Source of the DNA: Erodium maritimum
Taxonomy: Eukaryota; Streptophyta; Magnoliopsida; Geraniales; Geraniaceae
Length of the DNA: 64,000 nt
Direction of reading: 5' to 3'
Assembly (NCBI GenBank): GCA_963921825.1
Contig: OY997596.1
Coordinates: 17,489,001-17,553,000 of the forward strand
The position numbers and the translations under genes are program-made. The notes beneath the pieces were generated by a model. That model was given only the letters and a program-made list of their open reading frames with translations. It ran no database searches and was not told where the DNA came from. Shown one piece after another: positions 10,974 through 22,220 of this stretch; position 1 is the first letter of the stretch; each line of letters starts with the position of its first letter.

Positions 10974-11224
10974 CTGGTCGCGAGGCAGACTAGGGGAGCT
11001 CTCGAAGCTTGAAGAGCTGAGAGTGGGAGTCCGAGTTTCTTTTTGGGAGTTTAGCGACATACGCTTGGTTTTGTCCGCTGTTTTGGACGTACTTTCAGTT
11101 GTAAAATATTATTTTGATTAACTTAAGTGGTGATTTTAAGTGGCTTATTAAAATGTTTAAAAAGTGTTTTACTATTTCATCGTTCGTGTTTCGGGTCCGG
11201 TTATACCGAATTCGGGGCGTGACA

Positions 11225-11878
11225 TTAACAGTACTGGTTTATGGTCTAAGATGCTTCTAGCCAAACAAGATTGAGTGAGAGAGTTAAAAATAGTCAAAAC
11301 CTGAGTAGAGACCATGAATCTATCTATTCTTGAGGCCTTGGACCCTGTACCAAACCAATTGTACTTTCCTCCACTCATTTGCAAATCAATCAAGCCCAAG
11401 CAATCCAAGAAGTTATTGAATTCTCTAATGTTGGTTGAAGAGAACCTAGGACCAGATTTTTCAAGAGGATCCAAAATTGCATTATAGTCCCCACCCACCA
11501 TAAAGTTACTATAGAAGCTGGTACTTTTTCCCATTATATTTGACCATAAAAGTGTCCTCAAAGGTACTAGGCAAGGAGCATAAACATTGACTATAGTGAT
11601 GTTAAGATCAGCCTCCAAATATTTCCCATACCAATAGATTGCATGCTCATCCACCCGTCAGTAGTGCTGGAGAAAGACATCCTTGTTCCAGATTGTGATA
11701 ACACCACCAGCATTGCCTACTACAGGTAAGAATAAAGCCTCCCAAGAAGTAGAAAAACTAGAGGCAGCAAGGAAAAAATCAGGCAAAACAGACAGTTTAG
11801 TTTCGTGCAACAATACCATTGAAAGATGTTTATTAGCACAAACATTCCTAATGGCCCTTCTCTTTTGTCTAGAAGAAG

Positions 11879-11910
<32 letters not shown>

Positions 11911-11933
11911 ATATTCCATGAGAGAATTATCAT
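11225..11933 (-). pseudogene. LINE ORF2 endonuclease domain (first piece)
   Basis: The minus-strand frame starts with ILSWNMGG and shows the apurinic-type endonuclease signature of L1 elements: the catalytic Glu in LLHETKL, GGDYNAILD, SRIDRFMVS, and the closing SILDHKPVLL just before the solo LTR. This enzyme nicks target DNA to prime reverse transcription. One TGA stop at about 11655-11657 breaks the frame. A 32-nt C run makes a polyglycine stretch right after WNMGG and is probably expanded. The frame is cut by the solo LTR and resumes at 8240. Confidence 0.88.
11879..11910 (+). repeat. Homopolymer of 32 C (G on the coding strand)
   Basis: An uninterrupted C run inside the LINE endonuclease start. 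It encodes glycines in the minus frame; the length is likely unstable in the genome and in sequencing. Confidence 0.95.
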
Positions 11934-12890
11934 GGTGAGGATAAATTATGAGTGGGAATAGAAATTCTAGGGGAAACCTGTCCCTCCTCTATGTCTTCCA
12001 GATCACAGAACTCATCATCAATACTGGCTTCTAATTCTAAGGCTTGGTTAACTTCTAGTTCCAAATTATCAAACTGCTCAACCACCAAATCATCAGAGAT
12101 ATAAGCCTTAAGTCCCAAGGCTTTGCAATAGTCCCAAGTACTTGTTCCTCCAATTTTGAAAGTATGAGAATTCTTTACACCATTAGTGGAAACAGTTGAT
12201 ATTTTGTTGTTAATTTGAGGCACTTTAGCTTTCGATCTTGTGTTGTAAGCAACATTTTTAGAGGTTCTCTTCTTCTTGCTGTTTGTCCTTTTGTATTTAG
12301 GAGTGGACTGTAAAAAATCAGAACTCAAAGTAATGGGATTTGGAGTAATTGGGTTTGAAATAAGAGTTCCCTCCAAATTGAAAGGGTTAAGTGAAGGTGT
12401 CAGATAATTGAGACCCAAAGAGTTAATCTCATTAATGTCAACATCTTCCAATGTGCCTCTTTGTCCTTGTACATCCTGAACCATCTCATCTCCTTTTGCA
12501 ATCACGGTTTGTTGACCAACCTCCAATGTTGCCTGAGACTGAACTACAACAGTCTGAACAGTAGCCAAAGTGACTGAATTTTCTTCCCCAAAGCTATCCG
12601 AAGCTATCAGAGCTTCCTTGAAGGAGATAGAGAGTTTGTTTGTGGTGGAAGGAGAGATAGATTTGTTGTCAATAGCCACAGTAGCAGGGTGTTCTAGAAC
12701 AAGGAATTTTGAGGCGGAAATAATCAGCTTTGAAGCCACAATGTGCCATGTGTGAGGAGGCACCTGACTTCCACCCAACTCATGGCCATTCTCCAAATCC
12801 AAAGAAACATTTATTCCTCTTTCTAAACCTTCAGCTACCTTATCACCAACCTCCCTAACTGTCTCAGAGGTGTTAGGGAGGTTGGCGATA
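11930..12890 (-). pseudogene. LINE ORF1-like C-terminal region
   Basis: The minus frame from about 12890 to the stop at 11930 encodes a hydrophilic protein with PPHTWHIVASKLIISASKFL, a basic patch (KYKRTNSKKKRTSKN, NTRSKAKV) and an acidic tail (DDEFCDLEDIEEGQ). It ends 4 bp past the start of the endonuclease frame, the usual ORF1-ORF2 arrangement of plant L1 elements. I see no CCHC finger. It is fused in frame at its N-terminus with the RT tail of another LINE copy, so it is 5'-truncated. Confidence 0.65.
12845..12890. repeat. Inverted repeat at the LINE-LINE junction
   Basis: ACCAACCTCCCTAAC and GTTAGGGAGGTTGG face each other around about 14 bp (GTCTCAGAGGT) at the point where the RT tail changes into the ORF1-like sequence. 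It may mark the joining event. Confidence 0.7.
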
Positions 12891-13745
12891 ACCATTTTCC
12901 AAAGAGAGTCTCCCTCTATAGCAAACCTCCACCACCACTTGGCAAGTAAGGCTTGATTTATGATTGAAAGCCTCTTGATCCCCAAGCCTCCCCGAGCTTT
13001 AGGTTTGCAAATCATCTCCCACTACACCTTATGTAGTGTTCTTCTAGCCACATTTCCATTCCATAAAAACTTTCTTTTCCATTTTTCCATCTCCTAATGA
13101 CTCCCTTTGGTGCCTTGAAGAGGGGCATGTGATAGAGAGAAGTAGAGAGCTCGAAGAAGACTTAATGAGAGTGATCCTCCCTCCAAAAGACAAAAACTTA
13201 GACTGTCAAAGGCTCAATTTCCTTTTAAACTTGTTTATGATTGGAACCCATGTCTGAAATCTCCTTGGGTTGGCTCCTAGTTGGAAGCCTAGATAATCAA
13301 GAGGGAGAGAAGTATTTTCTGAACCTAGAATGTGGGAAACCAGACTCTCACTCATCTGGAAAGGATTCATAAGTATAGCTCTGGACTTGTGAAAATTAAT
13401 TTTGAGGTCTGTAGCACTTTGCAGAATCAGTAGGGTATGCTTCAGATTAAGCAGATTAGTTGCAGTGGCTTTGATACAAATCAATGAATCATCTGCAAAT
13501 TGTAGGTGGCTGATCACTAGTCCCTTATCCCCACAAGAGACACCCTCAAACATACCCAAAAAAGCTCCTCGCTCCATCAACCGATGGAGTGTCGTAGCAA
13601 CTAAAGTGAAGAGTAGGGGAGAAAGAGAGCATCCCTGTCTTAATCCCCTTTGTAACTGAAAATCAGATGAAGGGGATCCATTGATCAATACTGAGACCCA
13701 AGCTCTGATACAAGAATTCATCCAATTGGTGGAAATGGAATCGGT
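12880..13745 (-). pseudogene. LINE reverse transcriptase fragment (second LINE copy)
   Basis: Minus-strand translation shows core RT motifs: VLINGSPSSDFQLQRGLRQG, SLSPLLFTLVATTL, the catalytic box LQFADDSLI (FADD), and DLKINFHKS, then after frame breaks at about 13015-13205 the thumb-region KPKARGGLGIKRLSIINQAL and KWWWRFA. RT normally follows endonuclease, but here it precedes an ORF1/endonuclease on the same strand, so this must be another LINE, interrupted by the one at 11225-12890. Its 5' edge is near 13745, where a stop appears upstream. Confidence 0.88.
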
Positions 13746-14190
13746 CCTTTAGGCCGAGATTGACCACTGAAAGAACTAGTGGTTGGACTAGGCTTGTATA
13801 TGTGATTGCTTTTGCAACTCCTATATCATAATAATAAATACGCTATCTAATACTATTTAGATAGATACTCTATTTAAAGCTTAAGGTTGAAATTTAAATA
13901 ACATATGGTACTTGTATAATGGAAAAGCTTCATTACCTTTTGGTCAACTCTCAATCTGGACTTGTCCATTGTGTATATATTGCATGCAAACATAAAATAA
14001 GATTCAATTTATTTAAAATACATAGAATGTAAATGCAAGATCAACTACTCAAATAAAAATTTAACTAGTGATATTTAAAATACAAAATGTAAATGTAAGT
14101 TCAATTAGTTAAATAAAAATTTACCTTCACATAAGCCGAGTCTTATGCCTTCTTCAATGTTTGACGGTGGTTTTCCAACACCATTCAAAT
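13746..14190. other. AT-rich intergenic sequence, no gene seen
   Basis: No coding signature or repeat boundary is recognisable. A local foldback (CCACTGAAAGAACTAGTGG) lies at 13766-13785. Confidence 0.5.
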
Positions 14191-17124
14191 CAGGGCCGTC
14201 TCAAGCTTTAAACGAGTTAAGCAACCGCTTAAGGCCTCAGATCCAACAAGCCTCATAAAATTAAACAATCAGCTGTTTAAGGCCTGGATCGAAAAAAACT
14301 TCCCCAAAAATTTAAAGATTAGTTACTATTGGAACATATCTAATCAAATGAAAAATATTAGACTTCTAATTTAGAAATTAAACTTATCACTAGTTGTGCC
14401 AATTATGATCTCGATTCAAATTCGTTTTTTAGAAGAAGAAAAAAATAATTCTCATCCAAAAGGAAGATAATTTTTCTTGTTTTTTGAACATTCTAACAAC
14501 TCTATAGATCTTTATTTAGCAATGAAAACTATCGTTAATGAAACAAAACATGCAAGTTCAATTTATTAGTGATTAGTGAACTAAAAATAGAGATGAAACA
14601 AAAGAATGGAACAAAACCAAAGAAAAGAAGTGTGAATATTTATATACACACCCTATAATATGTTTTTGAGGAATAACAAGCAATGTATCAACTTCACCAC
14701 GAAAAAATTCTTAAACTAAAATAATATGATAAAGTACATTGTCAAGAGAAACCCTTCCAAAATTATCACAATAAAAAAGATGTTATGAAAGTTTCATTTC
14801 ATGATTAATCAAGATAATAAGTAGAGTTGATCATATACACATATCATATGAAGTTGTATTGTCTAGACTCTAAGAAAATGAGCCATTCATTGGAGATGGA
14901 GATGAAGATGCTTCCCAATGGTTGACATGAAGATGCTTAACGGAGAGTAAAGACCAGAGGCCATGAACATGAATGATGTTTTATTTCTGGTTCCTTAGTC
15001 CAAAATCTAAGGATCACTAAACATGAGTTTGTTTATAAGCATCTTTAATCTTTATAGAACAACAACAATTAAATGAAGTTGGACATATATCCTAAGGTAA
15101 CCAGGAGGATGTGTTGGCTTGTCCTATTTTGGTTTTGCCGGTTAAACGGTGGGTTTCAATACCGAATAGTTCTTAAAAATTCTAACTGACCTATTGCATT
15201 GCATCGTTATTCTAAGTTCTGACGGGTTTCTTATTTTTAGTTATATTTGAACGATCATTGTTTTTTTTTATCAGCAAGACTAGATTTAGATTAAACCCCT
15301 TTTGAGGGGAAATGGGAGTACAAACGAGTAGAGAGTGACAAATTGTGCAGATGATGGTGCATTACAATGAGAATTGAGGAATTGAAGTCTAATATATCTA
15401 AGGCATTAAGAATGAGCTTGCAACTAAGGGCATGAAGCTTCACTGCAGATTAGTGGCTGTGGTGTGAGTGAAGTCCTGATACTGAGAGGATGATGTAGCA
15501 AAATGATGCAGTTGAATGTCTTAAGTCATAAAGCTATAGGATCAAGAGCAAGAAGGACTGAAGCATTGTTGGAGTATGATGTTTCTGCATAATTTTGCAG
15601 AAGTTGGTGTTGATGTCCATCTAGCCAGTAGCCACTGATGAAAGAGGCCAAGGTCCTCCCAGCTTGTACTGCATTTAGATCCAGTTGCAAAGTTGTGCTT
15701 ATGACATAACCAACTTGTGTAAGTAGAGTACCAAAGGACAATGTTTGTCCCAAAATTGATCTGAACTGAGGCAGGCAAGCTCTTGCATATATGAGCAACT
15801 AAAATCTGCAAGGACAACCAGAGATACAAGAAACAAAGAAGCAAAGGAACCACTCACCTAAGAAAATACCCACACACAGATGAGAGGGAAGAAGAAAACC
15901 CACACACAGGCCAAGAGCAACCAACCAAACAGAAAAAAGCAAACCTTACCAAACTCACAAGCCTCTCCCCAAACTAGACCCAAACCCTCCCCAACCCAGA
16001 CCCAAATTACTTGCCAACAACACCCAAACAACAAGATTTAGGAGCTGAGAGCCAACTCTGAAATGAGAAGAAATGTCCTTTTGTGTGGAAGGTATTCCAC
16101 TCCCAGCTAAAAGACTGATGAACAATTTGAGAGACGATCTATGAGGAAGAGGGTGAATGACCATAGAATAGGTCAAAATTTCTGGCAAGCCATATTTGCC
16201 AGCAGGTGAGTTGAATGAGCTTTCTCCAGTGCCTTAAAGCTCCAAACCAGCCAAGCTTTAGGGCAATGAAGGAGAGCATGATCTCCATCCTCAAAGTCAA
16301 AATTGGAAATATGACAAGTGATCTGATCTAATGGAAGGGACATTCCTCTTCTTTCCAAAAAGCATTTAGAGGGAATTGAGTCCAGGCAAGCAAGCCAGCA
16401 GAAGGCTGTGATTTTAGGGGACAATGATACTGACCAGAGCTCTTTGGACCAAGAAAAGGCAGGAGAAGAGGGGTTGCCTTGTTGTTGAAGTAATCTATAA
16501 AGCCTTTTGACAGTGAAACCTTTGGTATCCCAAACCCAGTAGAGAGTGTCTTGTAAAGTGGAGGAGATGTGAACCCCATTGAGAATCATGGAGAGGGTAT
16601 TCCAGTCATCAGCTACTCTTCCCCTTGGATCTGATCTGAATTTAGGTTCCAAGCAGTCCCAGACCAAGCTTCTGCAACCAACAAACCCATATTTAGTTTT
16701 TTAAAGTTATTTTAATTGTGGAAATTTCTAGAAGATAATGACAATAACTAGTCATACACGACGTCACATATATTATAATGTAGTGCAATTTTCTAGAATT
16801 ATCTTGAACTTATCACATCCAAACATGACATGAATATATCTTATTTGAGGATAAATGTGAATCCTTAAATATTCGGATTTTTATATATAATTCTAGACGG
16901 TAAATTTTGTCCATTGAGAGTGTCTTGTTAGAAACTAATATACATCATACATTTTAGATTTTCTAGTGTTATAAATAGACGTTGAAGCTCACTTGCTCAA
17001 TATCATCTCGTATAATCTTTTTATGCGAAAATATTTACTTTTTTCCTATTACATTATTCCATAAGAAAAAAAGTTATCGATCAAACTCTCGCTTTAGGCC
17101 CCCAAAATCATTGGGTCGGCCTTT
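14191..17124. mobile_element. Possible non-autonomous hAT-type element, interrupted by a LINE
   Basis: The left edge CAGGGCCGTCTCAAGC and the right edge, read in reverse as AAAGGCCGACCCAATGATTT followed by TGGGGGCCTAAAGCGAG, resemble ends of plant hAT elements of the CAGGGCCGG type. No 8-bp target duplication matches and no transposase is present, so this rests on end similarity only. Apart from the LINE at 15261-16690 the interior is AT-rich and unrecognised. Confidence 0.3.
15261..16690 (-). mobile_element. 5'-truncated L1-type LINE, 3' part with zinc-binding domain
   Basis: The minus strand encodes VVWDCLEPKFRSDPRGRVAD-like sequence, then the zf-RVT region (FSWSKELWSVSLSPKITAFC, CHISNFDFEDGDHALLHCPK) that lies C-terminal of RT in plant LINEs, and then a W-rich tail. 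A T run at 15261-15269 is the poly(A) tail on the minus strand. It contains only the 3' portion of ORF2 and the 3' UTR, as is usual after incomplete reverse transcription. I could not find a clear target duplication. The family is the same as that at 27016-28495 by 3'-end similarity. Confidence 0.85.
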
Positions 17125-17129
17125 CGACT

Positions 17130-17326
17130 TCATTGATCCATGACTTAAATATTGTATCTTTAAACTCGAGCAAGGATATATTGCTAATGATTTTAGACAT
17201 CTTCTTGTCTAGAATTGCAGAATATCTAAGATCCATTTTGAAGTCTCTTTGGCATTTCATGAGGCTTGAAGTAGCTATCGGCACCCTCCCAGTTCAATCT
17301 AGACAGAAAATCTGCCAATGGTTTTG
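17130..17326 (-). pseudogene. RNase H-domain gene fragment, 3' piece
   Basis: On the minus strand the bases before 17326 read KPLADFLSRLNWEGADSYFK, which fits the last helix of an RNase H fold (LADFLSRL) and continues the piece at 20254-20680 once the solo LTR and one TTTTG are removed, with a frame change. It ends in stop-rich sequence. Confidence 0.5.
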
Positions 17327-20253
17327 TGTCACGCCCCAATTTCAACGAACCGAAACTAGGGACGCGAACGTTTAGAAAGTTACAATACTGAAACCTGTTT
17401 TCGTTAAATCACTTTAAAAGTCAGTTTAGTTCCACAAAAGAATAATATTTACATCTCAAAATAAAAGTCCCACACTTGGACAAAACGAGATACACGTCTC
17501 TAGACTCAAAACACCCAGCAACCCGCTTCAAGCTCTTCAAGCTTCAGAAGCTCACCTAGTCCAGATTACGAACGGTACCTGTAGGAAAAGCAGCTAGGGG
17601 TGAGCGTTCGCTCACCACCACAGATAACATACTGACTATGGCATAATTAGTAGACAAAGCCGAAGACACCAACAACGACTCGAAGACACACACACGACCA
17701 AACCTTTCCTCAACTGACTCAACACACGGATACGTTATGTAGACCCCACACTACGATCGACGACCTCCTCCAAGACACGACTGACCACACAAAACCAAAC
17801 AAGATCACAAAGGATCGCAAAACGGCTGCTCAGTAACCAAACTCTGTCTCTCGCCCTTTCCGATCCCAGTCGGTACAGGCGGTCGACCTGTCGCGCAACT
17901 TCTCCCGATCCCAGTCGGGAGGCTAACCCACAACCTCTCCGCTTCACCCGATCCCAATCGGGTGGTTAGCCACACCCGCGCGTCCTTCCCCCGATCCCAG
18001 TCGGGGAGCTAGCCCACAACCCCTCCGCTTCTCCCGATCCCAGTCGGGAGGCTAGCTACACCACACAACCTCCACCAGTATCAAGTAGCCAATCACAATC
18101 ACAAACAAGTTCAAACAAACAGTAACGACACCGGTGACAACTCCACAGGCACTCAAGGCCAACAAAACACCGACAACCAAACACAGGTTCAACAACCCTA
18201 CGGGCCCTCATGGCCACCCAAGACACCAACGATAAAGTACGGGTTCACAACCCCACGGGCACTCACGACCACTCAAAATACCGAAACGACAACACGGGCT
18301 CTCATGGCCACCCAAGACTCAGCAATAATTAACACGGGCTCTCAAGGCCACCCAAACTCAACAACAAACAACACGGGCTCTCAAGGCCACCCAAACTCAA
18401 CAACAAATAACACACAACAACCTCCGGGCATGGTCATATGCCTCCAGTAAAACCATTAACGCTAAGTTCTCTGCTCCTACGACACTACTAAGTGTCACAT
18501 GCTTTTCTCAGTATTCGCTACGTTCCCGTATCATGCCTTTCTAATATTCGATAAACCTACTTAACCCACGACACCCTGGTGTCACATGCAATTCTACAGT
18601 TAACTTTCCCTAGTCAGGGCCGAGATCCGGCTACTTTTCCCTACCTCGTAAGCAACTCCAAAAGCGCTCCACTAAACCCGAGATGAATCGCAGTCACTCG
18701 CCGAGCCTCCCTTTGCCTCGGTCCACAGCACGATCTAAAAGAACACTGATTTAACTCACTTTTAAGCTAGTACGAACAGGTCGAAATTAAATAACTCAAA
18801 GCCCAAATTAATAACGGTTCCGCCCTTAAGTTAACGGCTACGATTTGTCCATTTTAAATTCGACAGTTGTCTTTTACACTCGAGCGGGCCAACAGTAGGG
18901 TTACAACGGATCGGGTTCGAGCACCCGCGAACCGAACCCAGATTTGATCTAAACCCAGTTAATACCCCTTTTTAACTTAAAACCGTCCTTGAACTCATTT
19001 GCTTTGTTTAATTCCGACTTCGACTTTAACACAAACGATTTTCTTCCGCTCGTTTCCAAACTCGATATTTTTGGTCCGAAACCCTTCTAAAACCGATTTG
19101 ATTTCATTTCCCCCCCCCCCCTTTTTGATTTAACTTAACTCAAGTTCGTTTAACGACCGACCTTCGTTTTAAAACCCAATTAATTCAACCGATTTAGTTT
19201 TATCGATAACTAATTTACGTTCGAAAAGAGAAATCGAACTTTTAACCTAAAACTGATTTTTCAACGTAACGCTCAAATTAAACCCTTTCTTCTTCATCGT
19301 TAACCAGATCTGGAATTCGTTCAAAACATAACAATAATATCATAACTTTGTTCAACTTTACAATTTTTAGATTTACACCATTACAACAATCCTTTAAACA
19401 AACCAGATCTACGTTTTTCTGTTCTGTTCCCTTCCATTTCGGGAGCTCCGTTCCATCCCGACCGGATCTGAACGAACTCGGGAACGGGAAAGCAAAGACG
19501 AAGAAGAACGGGATAGGTTAGGTGCGACCGACCACCGGCGCCGGTCGGTCGAGGTTCCACGGCCGAGAACTAACCGTGAGGAACGATGGCGGCGGCGGAG
19601 AGCGGCGGTGCACGGCGGCGTACGGCGGCGTAGGGCTCGGGTCCGGACGGCTCGTCCCGTTCCGGATCTGACGAGCTCGCCGGCGACGGCGGGAGCTCGG
19701 TTCGATGTTAGGGCTCGGAAGGGAAGATCGGAGACGGGAAAAGGGCGGCGGCGCGTTAGGGTTCGGACGGTACCGGTGGTGCACGGTGATGGCGTGGGGA
19801 GCTCGGTGGCGAAACCGGTGGCCGGAGCTGGTGGTGGACGACCGGAGTTTGGTGAGGAAGACGAAGGAGAAGGGTGAGGCAGGGAGGTCGGGACGGTGAA
19901 GGCGTGGCTGGCCGGAAAAGGTGGCGAACGGAGCTGGTTCGGCGAGGGAGGTGAGGAAGAGAGAGAGCCAGATCGAGAGGGAGAGAGAGAAGAGGGTGAA
20001 GATGGTGGCTGCGTGAAGAATGAGGCTGAAACCCTAGGGTTTCAGTCCTTTAAAGGGGTGTGAGTTTTTGGACCGGCCCTTTTGGGCCTCAGGGGACAAC
20101 CGGGCCGAGAGTGGCTGGGCTGGGTTGGGCCTGCGCGCCTGGCCTGGTCCAGACCTGCTCCTTTCATTTTTTTTTTTGCACTTGTTTTAAAAACCTACCT
20201 TAAGGTTTTCGGTTTGCGAATTAATACCCTAATGAAACGAAGCGGGTTTTACA
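17327..20253 (-). mobile_element. Solo LTR of Ty3/Gypsy type (2.93 kb), minus orientation
   Basis: Plus-strand edges are TGTCACGCCCC (17327) and GGGTTTTACA (20253), flanked by the perfect duplication TTTTG (17322-17326, 20254-20258). It is related to the three 3-kb LTRs but diverged: it shares the GTCACGCCCC end, the hairpin at 17599-17616 and GTACCTGTAGGAAAAGCAGC, yet has its own repeat blocks (CGATCCCAGTCGGG units 17860-18060; CACGGGCTCTCAAGGCCACC units 18290-18410). A CG-rich, coding-like strip at 19520-19930 shows no known protein. Confidence 0.92.
17860..18065 (-). repeat. CCCGATCCCAGTCGGG repeat block in LTR
   Basis: Five to six spaced copies of the inverted repeat CCGATCCCAGTCGG, each followed by NGGCTAGCYACAC-like sequence. 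Each copy can fold on itself. Confidence 0.8.
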
Positions 20254-20690
20254 TTTTGGCCTATGTGGATATGACTAATGGTATAAGTAAGTCATTGCTC
20301 CCTTAATTCTGCAACATTGTCTAAGCAACGCTGAATATCCTAATCCTTGTCCGGACGTATCAGAATACCTGGGTCCTTCTCATCCTGTATCTGGAAATTC
20401 TGCACAATTGGTGAATTGTCCGTCTGTACGTGGATATCCTTTATACCAGCCATAACTGCCATGTTCAATCCATATCGTAATGCTAGTGATTCTACTAGAT
20501 GTACTTTTGTAGGATCTATGGAGTTGTATCGACATCTCCATAAATCTCCATTGGAATCTATTATAGCCGACCCTAGGCCTGAAAGTAACTTAGTAGATGA
20601 AGCATCTGTATTCAACGTGTAAACATGGTCTTTCGATGGTAGCCATGTTTTGAAAGTCAATGGTGTCGTGTGGCTTGCAAAGATCAGACA
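20254..20690 (-). pseudogene. RNase H-domain gene fragment, main exon
   Basis: The minus frame 20660-20340 shows the plant RNase H-like (RVT_3) signature: the first Asp in LNTDASSTKLLSGLGSAI, the Glu in KVHLVESLALRYGL, and the second Asp in KDIHVQTDNSPIVQ. Upstream, GATCTTTGCAAG at about 20680 looks like an intron acceptor. After two stops (about 20340 and 20300) the frame meets the solo LTR and continues at 17326. Such domains occur in LINE-derived and domesticated plant proteins; which of the two this is cannot be told. Catalytic residues are present but the gene is broken. Confidence 0.72.
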
Positions 20691-20762
20691 TGATACATTA
20701 ACTTAACTAGTAAATTCATGAAATTACATCCGATTTAAGAAATCTATTGACTATTCAATTAA

Positions 20763-21064
20763 GGGCATCCACAGTCATACCGTCGGTTGCTGGCGGGGAG
20801 GGGATGGATGGGATAATAAATAATTATTTTTTGTTGGCTTATAGTCAGCTCTCCCTACCAGTAACCTATAATGCTATGTGGCCTATAGTCAGTTATATAC
20901 TTGTTCACATTCTTGGTCTCAACCGGCGGTAAGGACAGGTGGAGAGCTACCAACCAACACTCTCAGTTATCATTATTTAATTAATTTCTCTCTCTCCTTT
21001 TTTTGGACTCTCTCCTCTACTTTTTGCTCCCAACCGGCTCCCAGCCTCTCCACTGTGGATGCCC
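20763..21064. mobile_element. Tourist-like MITE (PIF/Harbinger), 302 bp
   Basis: Terminal inverted repeats GGGCATCCACAGT (13 bp matching) are flanked by the 3-bp duplication TAA (20760-20762 and 21065-21067). Size, ends and TAA target fit Tourist MITEs mobilised by PIF/Harbinger transposases. It has no coding capacity. Confidence 0.92.
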
Positions 21065-21689
21065 TAAGGCACTTAGCATTTCACCAATCACTGATTGTGA
21101 TTTGGATTACACTTGGGTTTTTGATTTGATCTAAAAAACCTATATGTATGTCACGCCACGAATTCGGTAGAACCGAGCCCGGAACGCGAACGGTGAAACA
21201 ATAAAACAATTTTCAAACATTTTAATAAACCGCTTAAAATCACCACTTTGAGTTAAACAAAATAGTATTTTACAACTTAAAATACGTCCAAACAAGCGGA
21301 CAAAAACCAAAGCGTACGTCGCTAAACTCCCAAAAACTCGGACTCCCGCTCCCAGCTCTTCAAGCTGCGAGTGTTCCCCCTAGTCCGCCTCGCGACCAGT
21401 ACCTGTAGGAAAAGCAGCTAGGGGTGAGCGTTCGCTCACCACCACAGATACCAGACTGACTACGGCATACTAGCAGAAATGCCGGAAACACCAACAGCAA
21501 ACAAAACACCGGGGACTACTATCCCCAAACTCAAATAACCTGACTGTCACACGAAAACTGTTACAATTCCCAACCAATCTAAACTCCCGTGCCCGTAATG
21601 TAGACCCGACACCGTAAAGACGACCTCAAAGCACACAACAACACAGAAGTGATCAAAGTCACGCAAACCACAACCACAAGCCTCAGCAC

Positions 21690-22035
21690 TTTACCGATCA
21701 CGCGCCGGAAGGTGCCACACACCTGACGGGGACCACGGCCCTCTGCTCTTTACCGACCGCGCACCGGAGGGTACGACACACCCCTCGGGCATAAATCCAG
21801 CCTCAGCACTTTACCAATCACGCGCCGGAAGGTGCTACACACCTACGGGGACCACAGCCCTCTGCTCTTTACCGACCACGCATTGGAGGGTACGACACAC
21901 CCCTCGGGCACAGCTCTAACCTCACACTTTACCGATCACGCGCCGGAAGGTACGACCCACCTGACGGGAACCACAGCCCTCATCACTTTACCGACCGCGC
22001 ACCGGAGGGTACGGCACACCCACGGGCATAGCTCA
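21690..22035 (-). repeat. Tandem repeats with TTTACCGATCACGCGCCGGA
   Basis: Five or six units of about 60 bp alternate between GATCACGCGCCGGAAGGT and GACCGCGCACCGGAGGGT, followed by ACACACC and GGGCA. This block is absent from the plus-strand solo LTR at 8246-11224, which has the TGGGTGGCC array in that position. Confidence 0.85.
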
Positions 22036-22220
22036 ACAGTCATCACCAGAACAATCACAGTCACAACCAAATAACAAACAAAACCCCGTAAATAGAAAGA
22101 AAATACGACAACACAACTAACTACCGCTCAACAAGTCAGTCAACCAATACGGGTTAAACTCCCCACAGGCACTCATGGCCACCCACAAACACAAACAATT
22201 CAATCAACCTACGGGCACAA

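Larger units (their letters stand above)
8246..11224 (+). mobile_element. Solo LTR of a Ty3/Gypsy family (~3 kb), plus orientation
   Basis: The sequence starts TGTAAGAACCACTCCCGG, ends TTCGGGGCGTGACA and is flanked by the perfect 5-bp duplication TTAAC (8241-8245, 11225-11229). There is no internal retrotransposon sequence, so it is a solo LTR left by LTR-LTR recombination. It is the same family as 21149-24547 and 32899-35618 and related to 17327-20253. It carries two tandem-repeat blocks, a hairpin at 10933-10950 and an intron-acceptor-like TTTTCCTACAGGT at 10961-10973. It sits inside the LINE endonuclease gene. Confidence 0.93.

Noticed and set aside
14191..17124. Complete autonomous hAT transposon
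   Set aside because: No transposase and no matching 8-bp duplication; kept only as a low-confidence feature.
19518..19899. Arg/Gly-rich frames on both strands
   Set aside because: GC-rich part of a solo LTR; no domain and no conservation with the other LTR copies.
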